Of a DNA stretch of 55,730 nt, positions 1-8,587 are shown in pieces. The notes below the pieces were generated by a model. It was not told the DNA's origin, searched no databases, and worked only from the letters and a program-made list of their open reading frames with translations. Location of the stretch: contig JALOBE010000018.1 in assembly GCA_023228425.1 (NCBI GenBank), positions 1 to 55,730 on the forward strand, read 5' to 3'. Numbering within the stretch: position 1 is the first letter of the stretch; every line of letters starts with the position of its first letter. The stretch comes from Syntrophales bacterium (GTDB taxonomy: Bacteria; Desulfobacterota; Syntrophia; Syntrophales; UBA2210). The position numbers and the translations under genes were made by a program.

Positions 1-147
1 AGTCGAATGCGTGGAAATCAAGTGGGATCCGGCAGTACAATGTAGCCTCGATCCTGGAGCATCTGAGCCTTTTTTAAATCTTTTATTTTAACTTCACCGC
101 CGATGTCCTTCGCACCCTGACCCCACTTGATTTCCACGCATTCGACT
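1..147. repeat. 26-bp exact inverted repeat at the window edge
   Basis: Bases 1-26 are the exact reverse complement of bases 122-147, with about 95 bases between the arms. The inner arm lies inside a well-conserved coding stretch on the minus strand. The outer arm falls where that coding sequence should continue, and it brings in a stop codon at once. This is most easily explained as a fold-back (hairpin) artefact at a contig end, not as a natural repeat. The repeat itself is seen directly; the artefact explanation is inference. Confidence 0.8.
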
Positions 148-785
148 CCAAGTTCCTGGATCGCGTATTCGTGGACCTTCAAACGGCTGTCTTCCACGTT
201 GGCCTGCACGACAATGGCCCCATAGCCATTGGTCTGGTAATCCCTATAGAGCTTGACGCGGCGCTTCAAATCGACGGTATTGGAGATTTCCCCCTTTTTA
301 AAAAGGACTTCCGGATCCATGCCCACGACGTTTTCCCCGATAGTCAAAGCCGTTCCGGCCAGTGCGGAGCCTATGGCCAGTCCTTCCCAGTTGTTTTTGG
401 CGATATTGGTGGATCCGATGCCGGAAATCAGCCACGGAAGATGGAATTTCAGTCCCTTGTCATGGCCGATTGTAACTTCAATATTTACGGCGGGGAAGAT
501 GGCCTTGTCGCTGTCAGCATCAATTCCGTGAGCGCCGACCACGGTTCCCATAATGTTGAAATGTGAGTAATCAACGGGATATTCCTTCTCGGCGGCAACC
601 GTAATAACGCCAAAAGGTTGGGGATATATCACTTCGTGTCCCCGGTAAGCGGACTTTCCTATTTCGCACATGCCTATACAACCGTCGATACAGGTTACGC
701 ACATCCCCGATCTGGACGATATCGACTCCTCGGTCCTGTTCTTGGTGAGGGTTGCACTGGAGGTATTCACTCTCGAAAAAGACAT
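18..785 (-). CDS. FMN-binding glutamate synthase-like protein, N-terminal part (cut by window edge)
   Basis: The 255 visible residues resemble the N-terminal half of the archaeal-type glutamate synthase large-subunit family (GltB central domain, an FMN-binding TIM barrel), whose members are usually about 500 residues. The N-terminus has a Cys-rich segment (GMCVTCIDGCIGMCEIGKSA, residues 27-46), followed by barrel-like stretches such as ISGIGSTNIAKNNWEGLAIG. The ATG at 785 has a good ribosome site (AAAGGAGC). The frame stops at 18-20, but the last codons derive from the inverted repeat at the edge, so the true protein probably continues beyond position 27. It is the last gene of a minus-strand operon with NuoE-, NuoF/GltD- and NuoG-like genes. 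This suggests an FMN subunit of an NAD(P)H-linked redox complex, not a biosynthetic glutamate synthase. Family is fairly sure; role is inferred. Confidence 0.8.
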   Translation of the reverse strand: MSFSRVNTSSATLTKNRTEESISSRSGMCVTCIDGCIGMCEIGKSAYRGHEVIYPQPFGVITVAAEKEYPVDYSHFNIMGTVVGAHGIDADSDKAIFPAVNIEVTIGHDKGLKFHLPWLISGIGSTNIAKNNWEGLAIGSALAGTALTIGENVVGMDPEVLFKKGEISNTVDLKRRVKLYRDYQTNGYGAIVVQANVEDSRLKVHEYAIQELGVECVEIKWGQGAKDIGGEVKIKDLKKAQMLQDRGYIVLPDPT

Positions 786-812
786 ATATGGTGCTCCTTT
801 CAGGGTTTATGC

Positions 813-1484
813 TTATTTTATTTCGCACGCCGCGCAGGGCGACATGTAACACATCAGGTCATTGAACCGGTCCTTTTCTATACAGGGAGGGGAAAGGTTC
901 GCGCACGCTCCGCAAACGGCCTTTTCCGGTTCGTTGAAGGTGCATCGGGCCTGGCAGGCCGGGCATACCTCCATGCAGGCACCGCATAATCGGCAGACAT
1001 CGGAACGCGCGTCAAAGGGAGCTCCCAGCGTTCTTCCTTCTCCACGGCCCCGGAAGCCGATGGCGCCTGCCATCATCTGCTCCTTGCACATCCGCACGCA
1101 CAATCCGCAGAGAATGCAGTCCTCATACTCCTGCCTGAACCGCTGCTGCCTCACGTTGTGCTGGGAGGCTATATCCTGTATGGTCTTGGATTGTGGGCAT
1201 GTGGCAAGGAGAAGCTCGATGATCATTCTCCTTGCCGACAAAACGCGCCTCGAGGCCGTTCTGACATTCAGCCCCTCCTCAACAGGATAGGTGCAGGATG
1301 AAACGAGCTTCGCGCCGGGTCCCTCGCCTATCTCGACGATACACAGTCTGCATGCACCATAGGGAGACAGCCCCTCCTTGTGGCATAGAGTTGGTATGGG
1401 AAAGCCGTAAAACCGTGCCGCCTCGAGGATCGTAGTGCCTTTTTCAACTGATACGGGCAGTCCGTTAATCGTAAGTTTAACCAT
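813..1484 (-). CDS. 2Fe-2S/4Fe-4S ferredoxin-like subunit resembling the N-terminus of NuoG/HydA-type proteins
   Basis: The 223-residue protein begins with a plant-type [2Fe-2S] ferredoxin fold (about residues 1-75, Cys in TLCHKEGLSPYGACRLC and VSSCTYP). A His/Cys [4Fe-4S] region follows, then a two-cluster ferredoxin segment (CILCGLCVRMCKE about residue 122; CRLCGACMEVCPACQARC about residue 165) and a further Cys-rich tail. This is the electron-wire part of NuoG, diaphorase or FeFe-hydrogenase subunits without any catalytic domain. It would pass electrons between the NuoEF-like flavin site and the GltB-like or other partner. It overlaps the upstream NuoF-GltD gene by 8 bases, which indicates translational coupling. 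Domain assignment is strong; the physiological partner is inferred from the operon. Confidence 0.85.
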   Translation of the reverse strand: MVKLTINGLPVSVEKGTTILEAARFYGFPIPTLCHKEGLSPYGACRLCIVEIGEGPGAKLVSSCTYPVEEGLNVRTASRRVLSARRMIIELLLATCPQSKTIQDIASQHNVRQQRFRQEYEDCILCGLCVRMCKEQMMAGAIGFRGRGEGRTLGAPFDARSDVCRLCGACMEVCPACQARCTFNEPEKAVCGACANLSPPCIEKDRFNDLMCYMSPCAACEIK

Positions 1485-4400
1485 AGTGAGCTCCTCTAGT
1501 TGCAGTAATGTCTGGTTGATCCGTGGATATTCTCCTCGTGAATTCCAGATCGCAGCGTAAACAGCGCCTGCATTCCGCGCGGGCCGGATTTTCCGGCAAG
1601 GTCATTGTCACCTCCTTGAAATTTTTAATTCTTTCAGAAGGTTTCAACGTCTCAGGTTCGACGCGGGTGTTTGTTTGCTCATCCAATTCGCTGATGACCG
1701 GGGGCTCTATGTAGACATTGGGAATTTTCGGTATTGCCGACGTTACCAGCTGCCTGCCGCTCAAAAACAGGTCAATGCTCCGAGCCGCCTTTTTCCCCGC
1801 CGCCACAGCATCGATCACGGTATTTGGGCCTGTCACGAGGTCGCCGCCCGCAAAAACGCCTTTAAGATTCGTTTCCAGGGTTTTATTGTTTACGAGTGCC
1901 CTGCCACTTTTGTCTATCGCAACCCCCATCGATGAGAGGAACTCACTCTCGGGCTTCTCGCCGATGGCAACGATGAGCGTGTCAAGTTCCACCTTGAATT
2001 CGGTTCCGGGCATGGGAACGGGTTTGCGCCTCCCCGTGGCATCCATGTCTCCGAGACGGTTTTTAATATATTCAATGCCTGTGAAACGACCTTCCTTCGA
2101 TACTATCCTTACTGGAGTTACAAGTGTTTCCAGTTCTATGCCCTCCTCCAGGGCCTCGGCCACTTCTTCTTTATAAGCGGGCATCTCTTCACGGGTTCGT
2201 CTGTAATAGAGGGAAACAGCTGTGACAGCCTTCTGCCGCAAGGCCACTCGCGCGGCGTCCACGGCTGAATTTCCTCCCCCTAGTATGCCTACATGTCCCC
2301 GCGCGTGTTCTTCTCCTCTCACATTGAAGGCCTTAAGAAATTCAATCGAAGGGAAGACGCCATCTATATCTTCATTCTCAAGGTCAAGGCGCCGGCTTCC
2401 ATGGGCTCCGATTGACAGAAACAGTGCGTTAAAACGCCCGGGAATCAGGTCTTCGATGGTCATGTCTTTCCCCAGGGCGCAGCCATACTCAATACTGATA
2501 TTCCTGTTCAGGAGTGTTTTAATTTCATTGTCGACAATACTCCGGGGAAGTCTGTAAGCGGGCAGGGAACATGTCAACATCCCTCCCGGCATGTTTTGCG
2601 CTTCAAAGACGGTTACGCTGTATCCGAGCAGAGAAAGCTCATGAGCTGCGGTCAGACCCGCCGGTCCCGCGCCGATAACGGCTACTTTTTTGCCATTTTT
2701 CTTCGCCATTTTTAGTTTGAACACAGAAGGTTCAACTCTGTCGGTTACAAAGCGCTTGATGTCCCGGATAGCTACGGCGTCACTCCCACTCTTTCCGAGA
2801 CTGCAACGGTTTTCGCATTCACGATTGCACACTCTGGCACTGACCGCAGAGAAGGGATTTGCAGAACGTATTACCCGGTAGGCTTCTTCGTAATCGCCTT
2901 TTTCGACAAGGGCTACATACCGCCACGGTTCTGTGTCTACGGGACAGGCCGCTTGGCAGGGGGCCCCTGTCAGTTCCTTGCATACATAGGCATCACATCG
3001 TTTGTCGATGATATGCCGTTCATATTCCTTGCGGAAATACCGAAGAGTACTCAAAACAGGATTTGGCGCGGATTGCCCCAGCCCGCACATGGAGGTATCT
3101 TTTACGGTAAGGGCGAGCTCTTCCAGTAGGCCCAGGTGTTCCGGAATTCCCTTTCCCAGCGTTATGTCTTCAAGAATTTCATACATCCTCTGCGTTCCCT
3201 TCCTGCATGTAAAACACTTTCCACAGGATTCGTTCTTCAGGAAGCTCATAAAGTATTTGGCCACGTCCACCATGCAGCTGTCCTGGTCCATTACGATCAT
3301 TCCGCCCGATCCCATAATTGAGCCGGCCCCGGTCAGGCTGTCATAATCGATTGGAAGATCGAACATCGAAGCGGGGATGCAGCCGCCGGATGGTCCACCG
3401 GTCTGTATGGCCTTGATTTTCGCCGAGCTTGCCGATCCTCCTCCGATTGCATACACGACCTTGCTTATGGGTGTTCCCAGGGGGACCTCAACCAGCCCGG
3501 TATTCTTGATTTTTCCGACCAGGGAAAAGATCTTTGTCCCGGTGTTGTTTCGTGTGCCGATCTTCGCGTACTCTTCGGCGCCATTGTTTATAATGTAGGG
3601 AATATTAGCCAGGGTCTCGACGTTGTTTATGCATGTGGGGTGACCGAAAAGGCCTTTTAAAATAGGGTAGGGCGGGCGCTGGCGCGGTTCTCCCATTTGC
3701 CCCTCTACGGATTTTATCAGTGCAGTTTCTTCTCCACACACGAAGGCGCCGGCTCCATGGAATATCCGTATGTCGAAATCGATACCCCGGCCTAAAATAT
3801 TTTCTCCAAGGAGGCCGAGACGTCGGGCATCCCGCAGCGCGATAGCCGCATGCTTGATAGCCAGGGGATATTCCGTGCGCACATAAATGATGCCTTCGCC
3901 GGCTCCGATTGCAAGGGCCGCTATTGTGATGCCTTCTATGATAGCGTGGGGATTGCCCTCGAGCATGCTCCGGTCCATGTATGCGCCCGGGTCTCCTTCA
4001 TCGGCATTGCAGATTATATATTTTGGGCCACGTCCGAAGTTGACGTTCCTGGCCAGTTCCCATTTTCTTCCGGTCAGAAATCCCGCTCCGCCTCGGCCCC
4101 GCAACCCGGATTTAAGGATTTCATCAACGATCCATTCAGTGTCCGGATTGCCCAATACTTTTTCCAGAGCCGCGTATCCGCCCATTTTCAGGTAGTCATG
4201 TATTCTTATGGGATCGAGGTTCTGGTTCTGACCGAGAATCAGCCGTGTCTGTCCTTGAAAAAAGGGAATCTCTTTTTCTGAAAACCGCTTGATTGTAGAG
4301 CCGGGTTCCCGGTACAGGAGCTCTTCCACAACTTCGCCTTTAACTGCGGCGTCGACTATTCTCGGTACATCTTCCATGGTAAGTTTCGGATAAAGGTTGT

Positions 4401-4650
4401 ATCCCGGTTCCACGATTATGAAGGGGTCCATCTCACAGAAACCCAGACAGCCCGTTATCCTGAGGGAGAGTTTGTCATGCAGGTTCTCCTCAAGAATCTG
4501 TCGCTTTAATATCCGTATCAGATCATTGGAACCGCTGGCTTGTCCACCGGTTCCTCCGCATATTACAATGCAGGGTTTTTCACTATTTCTTCCGGCCATA
4601 ATTGCTGTGCGGTAGGCCCTGAACTCAGAAACGCTTTGAAAAGCCTTCAT
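1477..4650 (-). CDS. NuoF-like NADH/FMN subunit fused to a GltD-like FAD/NAD(P) oxidoreductase
   Basis: This is a fusion of about 1057 residues. Order: thioredoxin-like [2Fe-2S] domain (about 20-110; CLGFCE); NuoF 51-kDa FMN/NADH domain (GLRGRGGAGFLTGRKW near 185, NADEGDPGAYMDR near 215); SLBB domain; NuoF [4Fe-4S] motif (ESCGKCFTCRKGT near 475); GltD N-terminal Cys cluster (CQAACPVDTEPW near 575); FAD motif (GAGPAGL near 660); NAD(P) motif (GGGNSAVDAAR near 795); and a C-terminal CRRCLRCD. It has two flavin sites plus several Fe-S clusters, an arrangement suited to splitting or merging electron pairs. An upstream in-frame ATG at 4665 exists, but the ATG at 4650 has a clear AAGGGA ribosome site, so 4650 is chosen. 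Bifurcation is an inference from architecture. Confidence 0.88.
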   Translation of the reverse strand: MKAFQSVSEFRAYRTAIMAGRNSEKPCIVICGGTGGQASGSNDLIRILKRQILEENLHDKLSLRITGCLGFCEMDPFIIVEPGYNLYPKLTMEDVPRIVDAAVKGEVVEELLYREPGSTIKRFSEKEIPFFQGQTRLILGQNQNLDPIRIHDYLKMGGYAALEKVLGNPDTEWIVDEILKSGLRGRGGAGFLTGRKWELARNVNFGRGPKYIICNADEGDPGAYMDRSMLEGNPHAIIEGITIAALAIGAGEGIIYVRTEYPLAIKHAAIALRDARRLGLLGENILGRGIDFDIRIFHGAGAFVCGEETALIKSVEGQMGEPRQRPPYPILKGLFGHPTCINNVETLANIPYIINNGAEEYAKIGTRNNTGTKIFSLVGKIKNTGLVEVPLGTPISKVVYAIGGGSASSAKIKAIQTGGPSGGCIPASMFDLPIDYDSLTGAGSIMGSGGMIVMDQDSCMVDVAKYFMSFLKNESCGKCFTCRKGTQRMYEILEDITLGKGIPEHLGLLEELALTVKDTSMCGLGQSAPNPVLSTLRYFRKEYERHIIDKRCDAYVCKELTGAPCQAACPVDTEPWRYVALVEKGDYEEAYRVIRSANPFSAVSARVCNRECENRCSLGKSGSDAVAIRDIKRFVTDRVEPSVFKLKMAKKNGKKVAVIGAGPAGLTAAHELSLLGYSVTVFEAQNMPGGMLTCSLPAYRLPRSIVDNEIKTLLNRNISIEYGCALGKDMTIEDLIPGRFNALFLSIGAHGSRRLDLENEDIDGVFPSIEFLKAFNVRGEEHARGHVGILGGGNSAVDAARVALRQKAVTAVSLYYRRTREEMPAYKEEVAEALEEGIELETLVTPVRIVSKEGRFTGIEYIKNRLGDMDATGRRKPVPMPGTEFKVELDTLIVAIGEKPESEFLSSMGVAIDKSGRALVNNKTLETNLKGVFAGGDLVTGPNTVIDAVAAGKKAARSIDLFLSGRQLVTSAIPKIPNVYIEPPVISELDEQTNTRVEPETLKPSERIKNFKEVTMTLPENPARAECRRCLRCDLEFTRRISTDQPDITATRGAHYG

Positions 4651-4672
4651 ATATTTTCCCTTCATATATTTT

Positions 4673-5530
4673 TTACATATTGTACGAAGACGCCATCTTT
4701 GTCTGATCCAGATTCAGCATATGCCCCCGGCATCCCCGTCGCGTGCAGATTTCCCAGGCACATTCGTCACGGACAAACAGACTTGCCATTGAAGTTCCGC
4801 ATTCCGGGCAGCTTGAAAAACTTGGTATTTCCTTGAGGCAGTGAGGGCAATAGAATTGTGACACGTCGTTCAGGGGAATGTCGTTTTCCAGGGCGATGGC
4901 CGTGCTGCCGTAGAGGGAAGATAAGCGCAGCCAACCTTTTTTACCGTTGGAAAAAACATCGATTTTGATGCAGGGATGGCCGTCGATACCATAATCATCA
5001 TCCATAAGGGTCTCCTTACAGGACGGGCAGGAAACGTGGAGGGGAAAAATCCGGCTGTCAGTTTTCACATCGACTTTTTCGAGGCCTTCTCGGGTTTTTG
5101 CAATGATCTCCTTCACCTTCCTCCTGGTCACATGGGGGAAATAACGACCGTCCACCACAACGGTCGGCCCCAGTGCGCAGGCTCCAAGACAATTTACCGT
5201 CTCGAGACTCATTTCATTGTCGGCAGTGGTGTCACCCGGCATAATGCCCAACTGTTGTTTGAATTCATCCACAATGCCCTGTGCGCCTCGAACATGGCAT
5301 GCCGTTCCCAGGCAAACAGACACACAGTGGTTGCCTCTGGGCTTCAGGCTGAATGCTTTGTAGAATGTTGCAACGCCGTAGATGTCAACCAGGGAACGGC
5401 CTGTTTCTTCCGCTACAAGCCTCAGGGCTGTTTCGGGAAGATATGTGCAGGCTTGCTGAATTTCTTCAAGGATGGCAATAAGCTCACCTTTGTTTTTTTT
5501 AATGATATCGAGAATATTGTTTACGTCCAT
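4673..5530 (-). CDS. NuoE-like [2Fe-2S] subunit with a C-terminal zinc-ribbon-like extension
   Basis: Residues 1-150 match the 24-kDa NuoE/HndA family: a helical N-terminus (YLPETALRLVAEETGRSLVD) and a thioredoxin-fold [2Fe-2S] site with CLGTACHV and CLGACALGP supplying the four Cys. Typical NuoE proteins are about 160 residues; this one has 285. The extra C-terminal part has several CxxC pairs (CPSC, CPHC, CPEC), suggesting structural zinc or another metal ribbon. The ATG at 5530 is preceded by AAAGGAAAGG. The gene sits 22 bases upstream of the NuoF-GltD fusion start and would form the usual NuoE/NuoF pair with it. The role of the extension is unknown. Confidence 0.88.
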   Translation of the reverse strand: MDVNNILDIIKKNKGELIAILEEIQQACTYLPETALRLVAEETGRSLVDIYGVATFYKAFSLKPRGNHCVSVCLGTACHVRGAQGIVDEFKQQLGIMPGDTTADNEMSLETVNCLGACALGPTVVVDGRYFPHVTRRKVKEIIAKTREGLEKVDVKTDSRIFPLHVSCPSCKETLMDDDYGIDGHPCIKIDVFSNGKKGWLRLSSLYGSTAIALENDIPLNDVSQFYCPHCLKEIPSFSSCPECGTSMASLFVRDECAWEICTRRGCRGHMLNLDQTKMASSYNM

Positions 5531-5581
5531 GCCTTTCCTTTCACAACTGAAGAGTGTTTATGATCCATGGGCGGAAATGTG

Positions 5582-5908
5582 TCAGCAGTATTCTTCACAA
5601 TGCCAGATGCCGGCTTCGCCTTTCGGATAGAGACATGCTTTCGCATGATCACAGTTGTTACAGATGCCGGTGAGTTTTTCACGATCATCCGGAGCCGCCT
5701 TTCCTCCGGGCCCTTTCTCATATACCGGTGGTATGGCCTGTGAGAAACCACTTGTAAAATCCTCGCAAAAAAATACGGAGCCGCGTGAATGATGCCTGAA
5801 ACCGCATCGGGAGACGTTTTCACAGGAAGGGCAGATGCCTTCCTGCCCCGTTCCTGCATTCCCGCCGGCTTTGTTCATCTTGTTCTTTGTCCGGACAGTG
5901 CTTTTCAT
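5582..5908 (-). CDS. small Cys-rich protein with two CxxCx5C...CE[DE] repeats
   Basis: This 108-residue protein carries two similar Cys motifs: CPSCENVSRC followed by FFCEDF, and CNNCDHAKAC followed by WHCEEY. Each has four Cys in the pattern C-x2-C-x5-C-x(10-13)-C, then acidic-aromatic residues, which looks like a duplicated metal or Fe-S site. It is the first gene of the minus-strand redox operon, 51 bases before the NuoE-like gene, so it may be a small electron carrier or metallochaperone for the complex. The start at 5908 follows a purine-rich GGGGGCCAGGG; an internal Met 11 is an alternative. I do not recognise a named family. Confidence 0.6.
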   Translation of the reverse strand: MKSTVRTKNKMNKAGGNAGTGQEGICPSCENVSRCGFRHHSRGSVFFCEDFTSGFSQAIPPVYEKGPGGKAAPDDREKLTGICNNCDHAKACLYPKGEAGIWHCEEYC

Positions 5909-6424
5909 CCCTGGCCCCCTTTCGGAAACATTTTTATGAACAATTACCGAATCCGTGGTGTGGTTTGATGGAGGCGGTCTGTGACCCGTTTTCGGGCGTT
6001 TACCGGTTCGGACCCCGGCCCACCAGGGACGCGAAAAAGTCAGAAAGGATCCTGGTAATAAGCCTGAAGTCCCTGTTCCCGGACAGTCAACGCATCATGG
6101 CGGTACCTGATGAGAATTTTACATAATGCCGTTTCCTCTACGATTTCTGAAGGACCTGCTGCATGACGACGCTATCCAAAACCGTCCAGGCCCTGTCCAA
6201 AGATCGGCTTTATCCGCCCAGTGAGATTTTATGACGAATTCGGTAGCACATTTATCAAAGAACATAAAGCGTTTCTACGACAAAATGTCGAACCCCGAAC
6301 GTTTTTCACGGATTCAGGAGATCTCTTTCGAAAGTCGCTCATCTCTCCTCCTCCATTCAGGATACAGACTTTTGATAGAAGGCAATTATTTTCAGACTCC
6401 GAGACCTTTAAAACCTATCGATTG

Positions 6425-6553
6425 TGTCATTTCGACCTCTCCCCCGTCACTTCGAAGGTTTCCCTGTCACTTCGAACGCATGTGAGAAGTCTGAAAGATC
6501 CCTCGCTTTGCGCGGGACATGGATTTCTCGTCGCTTCGCTCCTCGAAATGACA
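6425..6553 (+). repeat. MITE-like element, family 1 (TGTCATTTCGA termini), copy 1
   Basis: The element begins with TGTCATTTCGA and ends with TCGAAATGACA, an 11-bp perfect terminal inverted repeat. The 129-bp body shares long near-identical blocks with copies at 8588-8696 (opposite strand) and 37173-37281, including the block around ACTTCGAACGCATGTGAGAA. A common left flank (GAGACCTTTAAAAC..CTATCGAT) is shared with the copy at 37173. Confidence 0.8.
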
Positions 6554-6580
6554 AGGAGCGCTTTGAATACCAGCCATTTT

Positions 6581-6660
6581 TGTCATTTCGACCGTAGGGA
6601 GAAATCTTTCACTAACGGCCATCATCAGGATTTCTCGTCGCTTCGCTCCTCGAAATGACA
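6581..6660 (+). repeat. MITE-like element, family 1, short copy 2
   Basis: This 80-bp element has the same TGTCATTTCGA / TCGAAATGACA termini as copy 1 but a shorter, different middle. Its right 30 bases (GATTTCTCGTCGCTTCGCTC then CTCGAAATGACA) are identical to the end of copy 1. It lies 27 bases after copy 1. Confidence 0.75.
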
Positions 6661-7084
6661 AAATAAAGATCTTACCCCTGTTTCAGTTGTCCGCAGGTAA
6701 CAGGACAATGGTTCAGGGCTTCAATGATGATTTTTCATTGTGCCTTTATTTTACACACAGCGATACAGATCGCCTGTCGCCATGGAGCATCGCGGGATAA
6801 CGGTCACGGGCGCTCCGCTTGGTCATAAGTCCCTTGTGCCCGAATAATAATCACCTCAAGAACGTCCATTTTCAGACAGGTCAAAGCCCCACCCCGCTTG
6901 GGTTATGGCCGAACGGGGAGTAGGTTAGTTTTTTCTTTTCCAGCGCAAGTCTTTCAGAATCCTCTTTGAACCGGTAGCTTTTTCATATTGCAGTACCGTT
7001 CAAAGGCATATATGAAGATAGTTAATCGATAGCCTATGGAGGTCCGGGTTCGACTCGGGGAAAAGGAGCGTCCCTTAAAACACT

Positions 7085-7128
7085 GATGGCGTCGCAAAAA
7101 ATTGCCGGAGGACGTGACCTCCGGCATG
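7085..7128. repeat. half-copy of repeat family 2 with a strong hairpin in the ihfA leader
   Basis: GATGGCGTCGCAAAAA is followed by a 9-bp hairpin TGCCGGAGG / CCTCCGGCA (7103-7111 and 7118-7126). The same CCGGAGG...CCTCCGG hairpin occurs in the family 2 copies at 36428 and 43442. It ends about 30 bases before the ihfA start codon and could affect the transcript leader. Confidence 0.55.
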
Positions 7129-7159
7129 AAGAATAAAAATCACAATCAGGAGTAGGTCC

Positions 7160-7444
7160 ATGGCATTGACAAAAAAGGATATGATCGATCAGCTTTCCGA
7201 GAACCTCGAAATGACGAAACCCGAATGCGCCAGGATCGTGGAGGGTTTCTTTGACATCATCAAGTCCGAGCTTGAACAGGGCAATCCGGTGAAGATTTCG
7301 GGCTTCGGGAAATGGACGGTCAATGCAAAGAAGGCAAGGAAGGGGCGGAACCCCCAGACCGGGGAGAAGATCACCATAGAGCCGAGGAAGGTCATCACCT
7401 TCAAAGCCTCCGAAAAACTGAAAACCAGCATAAACGACGAATAA
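7160..7444 (+). CDS. ihfA: integration host factor alpha subunit (HU/IHF family)
   Basis: This 94-residue protein is the standard length of the family. It has the dimerisation helices (MALTKKDMIDQLSENLEMTK), the HU/IHF signature (GNPVKISGFGKWTV) and the DNA-inserting beta arm (GRNPQTGEKITIEPRKVITF). The GRNPQTGE arm with ITI and the KKD start fit IHF-alpha better than HU; HU cannot be fully excluded. It bends DNA in the nucleoid and assists promoters, replication and recombination. The ATG is preceded by TCAGGAGTAGG. It stands alone here, not next to pheT as in many proteobacteria. Confidence 0.9.
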   Translation: MALTKKDMIDQLSENLEMTKPECARIVEGFFDIIKSELEQGNPVKISGFGKWTVNAKKARKGRNPQTGEKITIEPRKVITFKASEKLKTSINDE

Positions 7445-8005
7445 CCTCCGACCGTATCGGGATATTCCGGCAATGGGGAGAAGTGCCTTCAGGGGGGAGG
7501 GAGTTTTTCCGAGGAACCATGGGACGTGCAATAGTGACGTCTCCGTACAAAGCGTCCCGACCCGCCTCCGGCGGGCCTGCACCATACAACTGACGTGCCG
7601 TAAGCGGGCATCGTTGAGTATGGACGTGCCGGCACAACCGGAGGCTGTGGAAAATCTTCACAAAAGAGCCACTAGAGGACTGTTTTGTACAAAGCTCCTT
7701 GAGGCACTGCCCCCGGCATTATAACCGGATGCCTGGTCGGGTTGGATCCATCCCCTCATGAAAAAGCCCTTCAGAATGACAGGATCGGTTGCATGATCCT
7801 GATCCGCGGGAAAACGGGAATGAATACCCCGTCCGGCCGGATTCCTTCAGAAGCACAACTCCGGATCATCGTTGAGAAATTGTCGGGAGGAGGGTTTCGG
7901 CGTACACTATTCGCCCCGAAGAGGCCTGTGATGATCTCCGGAAATTCGGAGAAATTCTTGAGATACTCTGATAGATTAATATCATTCCTGAGAGGGAGGT
8001 GACCT
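7445..8005. other. interval with degenerate repeats and a doubtful small ORF
   Basis: The first half (about 7535-7710) holds degenerate pieces of repeat family 2 (CCGTACAAAGCGTCCCGAC, GTACAAAGCTCCTTGAGGC). A frame ending at 8002 (GTG/ATG starts from about 7821) would give a peptide of about 60 residues (MNTPSGRIPSEAQ...) ending next to the macro-domain ribosome site. It has a weak start site and no recognisable motif, so I do not call it a gene. Confidence 0.4.
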
Positions 8006-8557
8006 GTGAGCATGGTACTGTTCCACGGAGTGACGATTGAATGTGTTCAGGGAAACATCGTACACCAGCAGGACATGGATGCCATCGTAAACGCCGCCAA
8101 TGCCCGGCTGCGTCCCGGGGGAGGAGTTGCCGGCGCGATACATCGGGCAGCTGGACCGGGCCTTGAAGAGGAGTGCCGTCCCCTTGCCCCGATCAGGCCC
8201 GGCCAGGCGGTTATAACCAGCGGCCATGGCCTGCCGAACCGCTGGGTGATTCACTGCCTGGGGCCGGTCTACGGTGTCGATGAGCCGTCGGACAAGCTCC
8301 TGGCCGACTGCTACCGAAACGCGATGCTGCTGGCTGAGGAAAACAGTATCAGGTCCATAGCCTTTCCGGCCTTGTCGACAGGGGCCTTTGGCTATCCCAT
8401 GGAAGATGCCACCCGTATCGCTTTCGGGACGGTCTTTGGAGAAGCAGGGCGTTTATCTAGGATCACCGTTGTCAGGTTTGTTCTATTTGACAGTGAGGAT
8501 CAAAGGCTGCATGCGGCGGTTCTTCAAAAGATGGCGGAGATGGCCGGTCATGAGTGA
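8006..8557 (+). CDS. macro domain protein (ADP-ribose/O-acetyl-ADP-ribose hydrolase-like)
   Basis: The 183 residues are one macro domain: ECVQGNIVHQQDMDAIVNAAN, the glycine-rich GGGVAGAIHRAAG loop that holds the distal ribose, and ALSTGAFGYP, the phosphate-binding loop. This matches the YmdB/MacroD group, which removes ADP-ribose or deacetylates O-acetyl-ADP-ribose. The conserved Asn-Ala-Ala-Asn and the GGGVxxAI motif are intact, so it is probably active. The GTG at 8006 lies 6 bases after GGAGG; the ATG two codons later is the alternative. It stands alone, with repeats on both sides. Confidence 0.92.
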   Translation: MSMVLFHGVTIECVQGNIVHQQDMDAIVNAANARLRPGGGVAGAIHRAAGPGLEEECRPLAPIRPGQAVITSGHGLPNRWVIHCLGPVYGVDEPSDKLLADCYRNAMLLAEENSIRSIAFPALSTGAFGYPMEDATRIAFGTVFGEAGRLSRITVVRFVLFDSEDQRLHAAVLQKMAEMAGHE

Positions 8558-8587
8558 CGGTGGGCGCTTTTTACCGATCTTTCATTT

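Larger units (their letters stand above)
5909..7159. other. gene-poor interval with repeats upstream of ihfA
   Basis: I see no convincing gene in these 1251 bases. Short open frames exist but most overlap repeats. The interval holds two adjacent TGTCATTTCGA-bounded elements (6425-6553 and 6581-6660) and a half-copy of the second repeat family with a CCGGAGG hairpin (7085-7128). The T-arm-like string near 7047 does not pair as a tRNA arm. Confidence 0.6.

Noticed and set aside
5887..6126. 79-codon plus-strand frame next to the Cys-rich gene
   Set aside because: Overlaps the start of the Cys-rich gene on the other strand, has no ribosome site or motif.
6221..6661. Overlapping plus and minus frames of up to 145 codons at 6.2-6.7 kb
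   Set aside because: They consist largely of family 1 repeat sequence, which also gives frames at the other copies.
7025..7075. tRNA T-arm-like string (GGTTCGACTCGGGG) near 7047
   Set aside because: The flanking bases do not pair as a T stem and no other tRNA arms are present.
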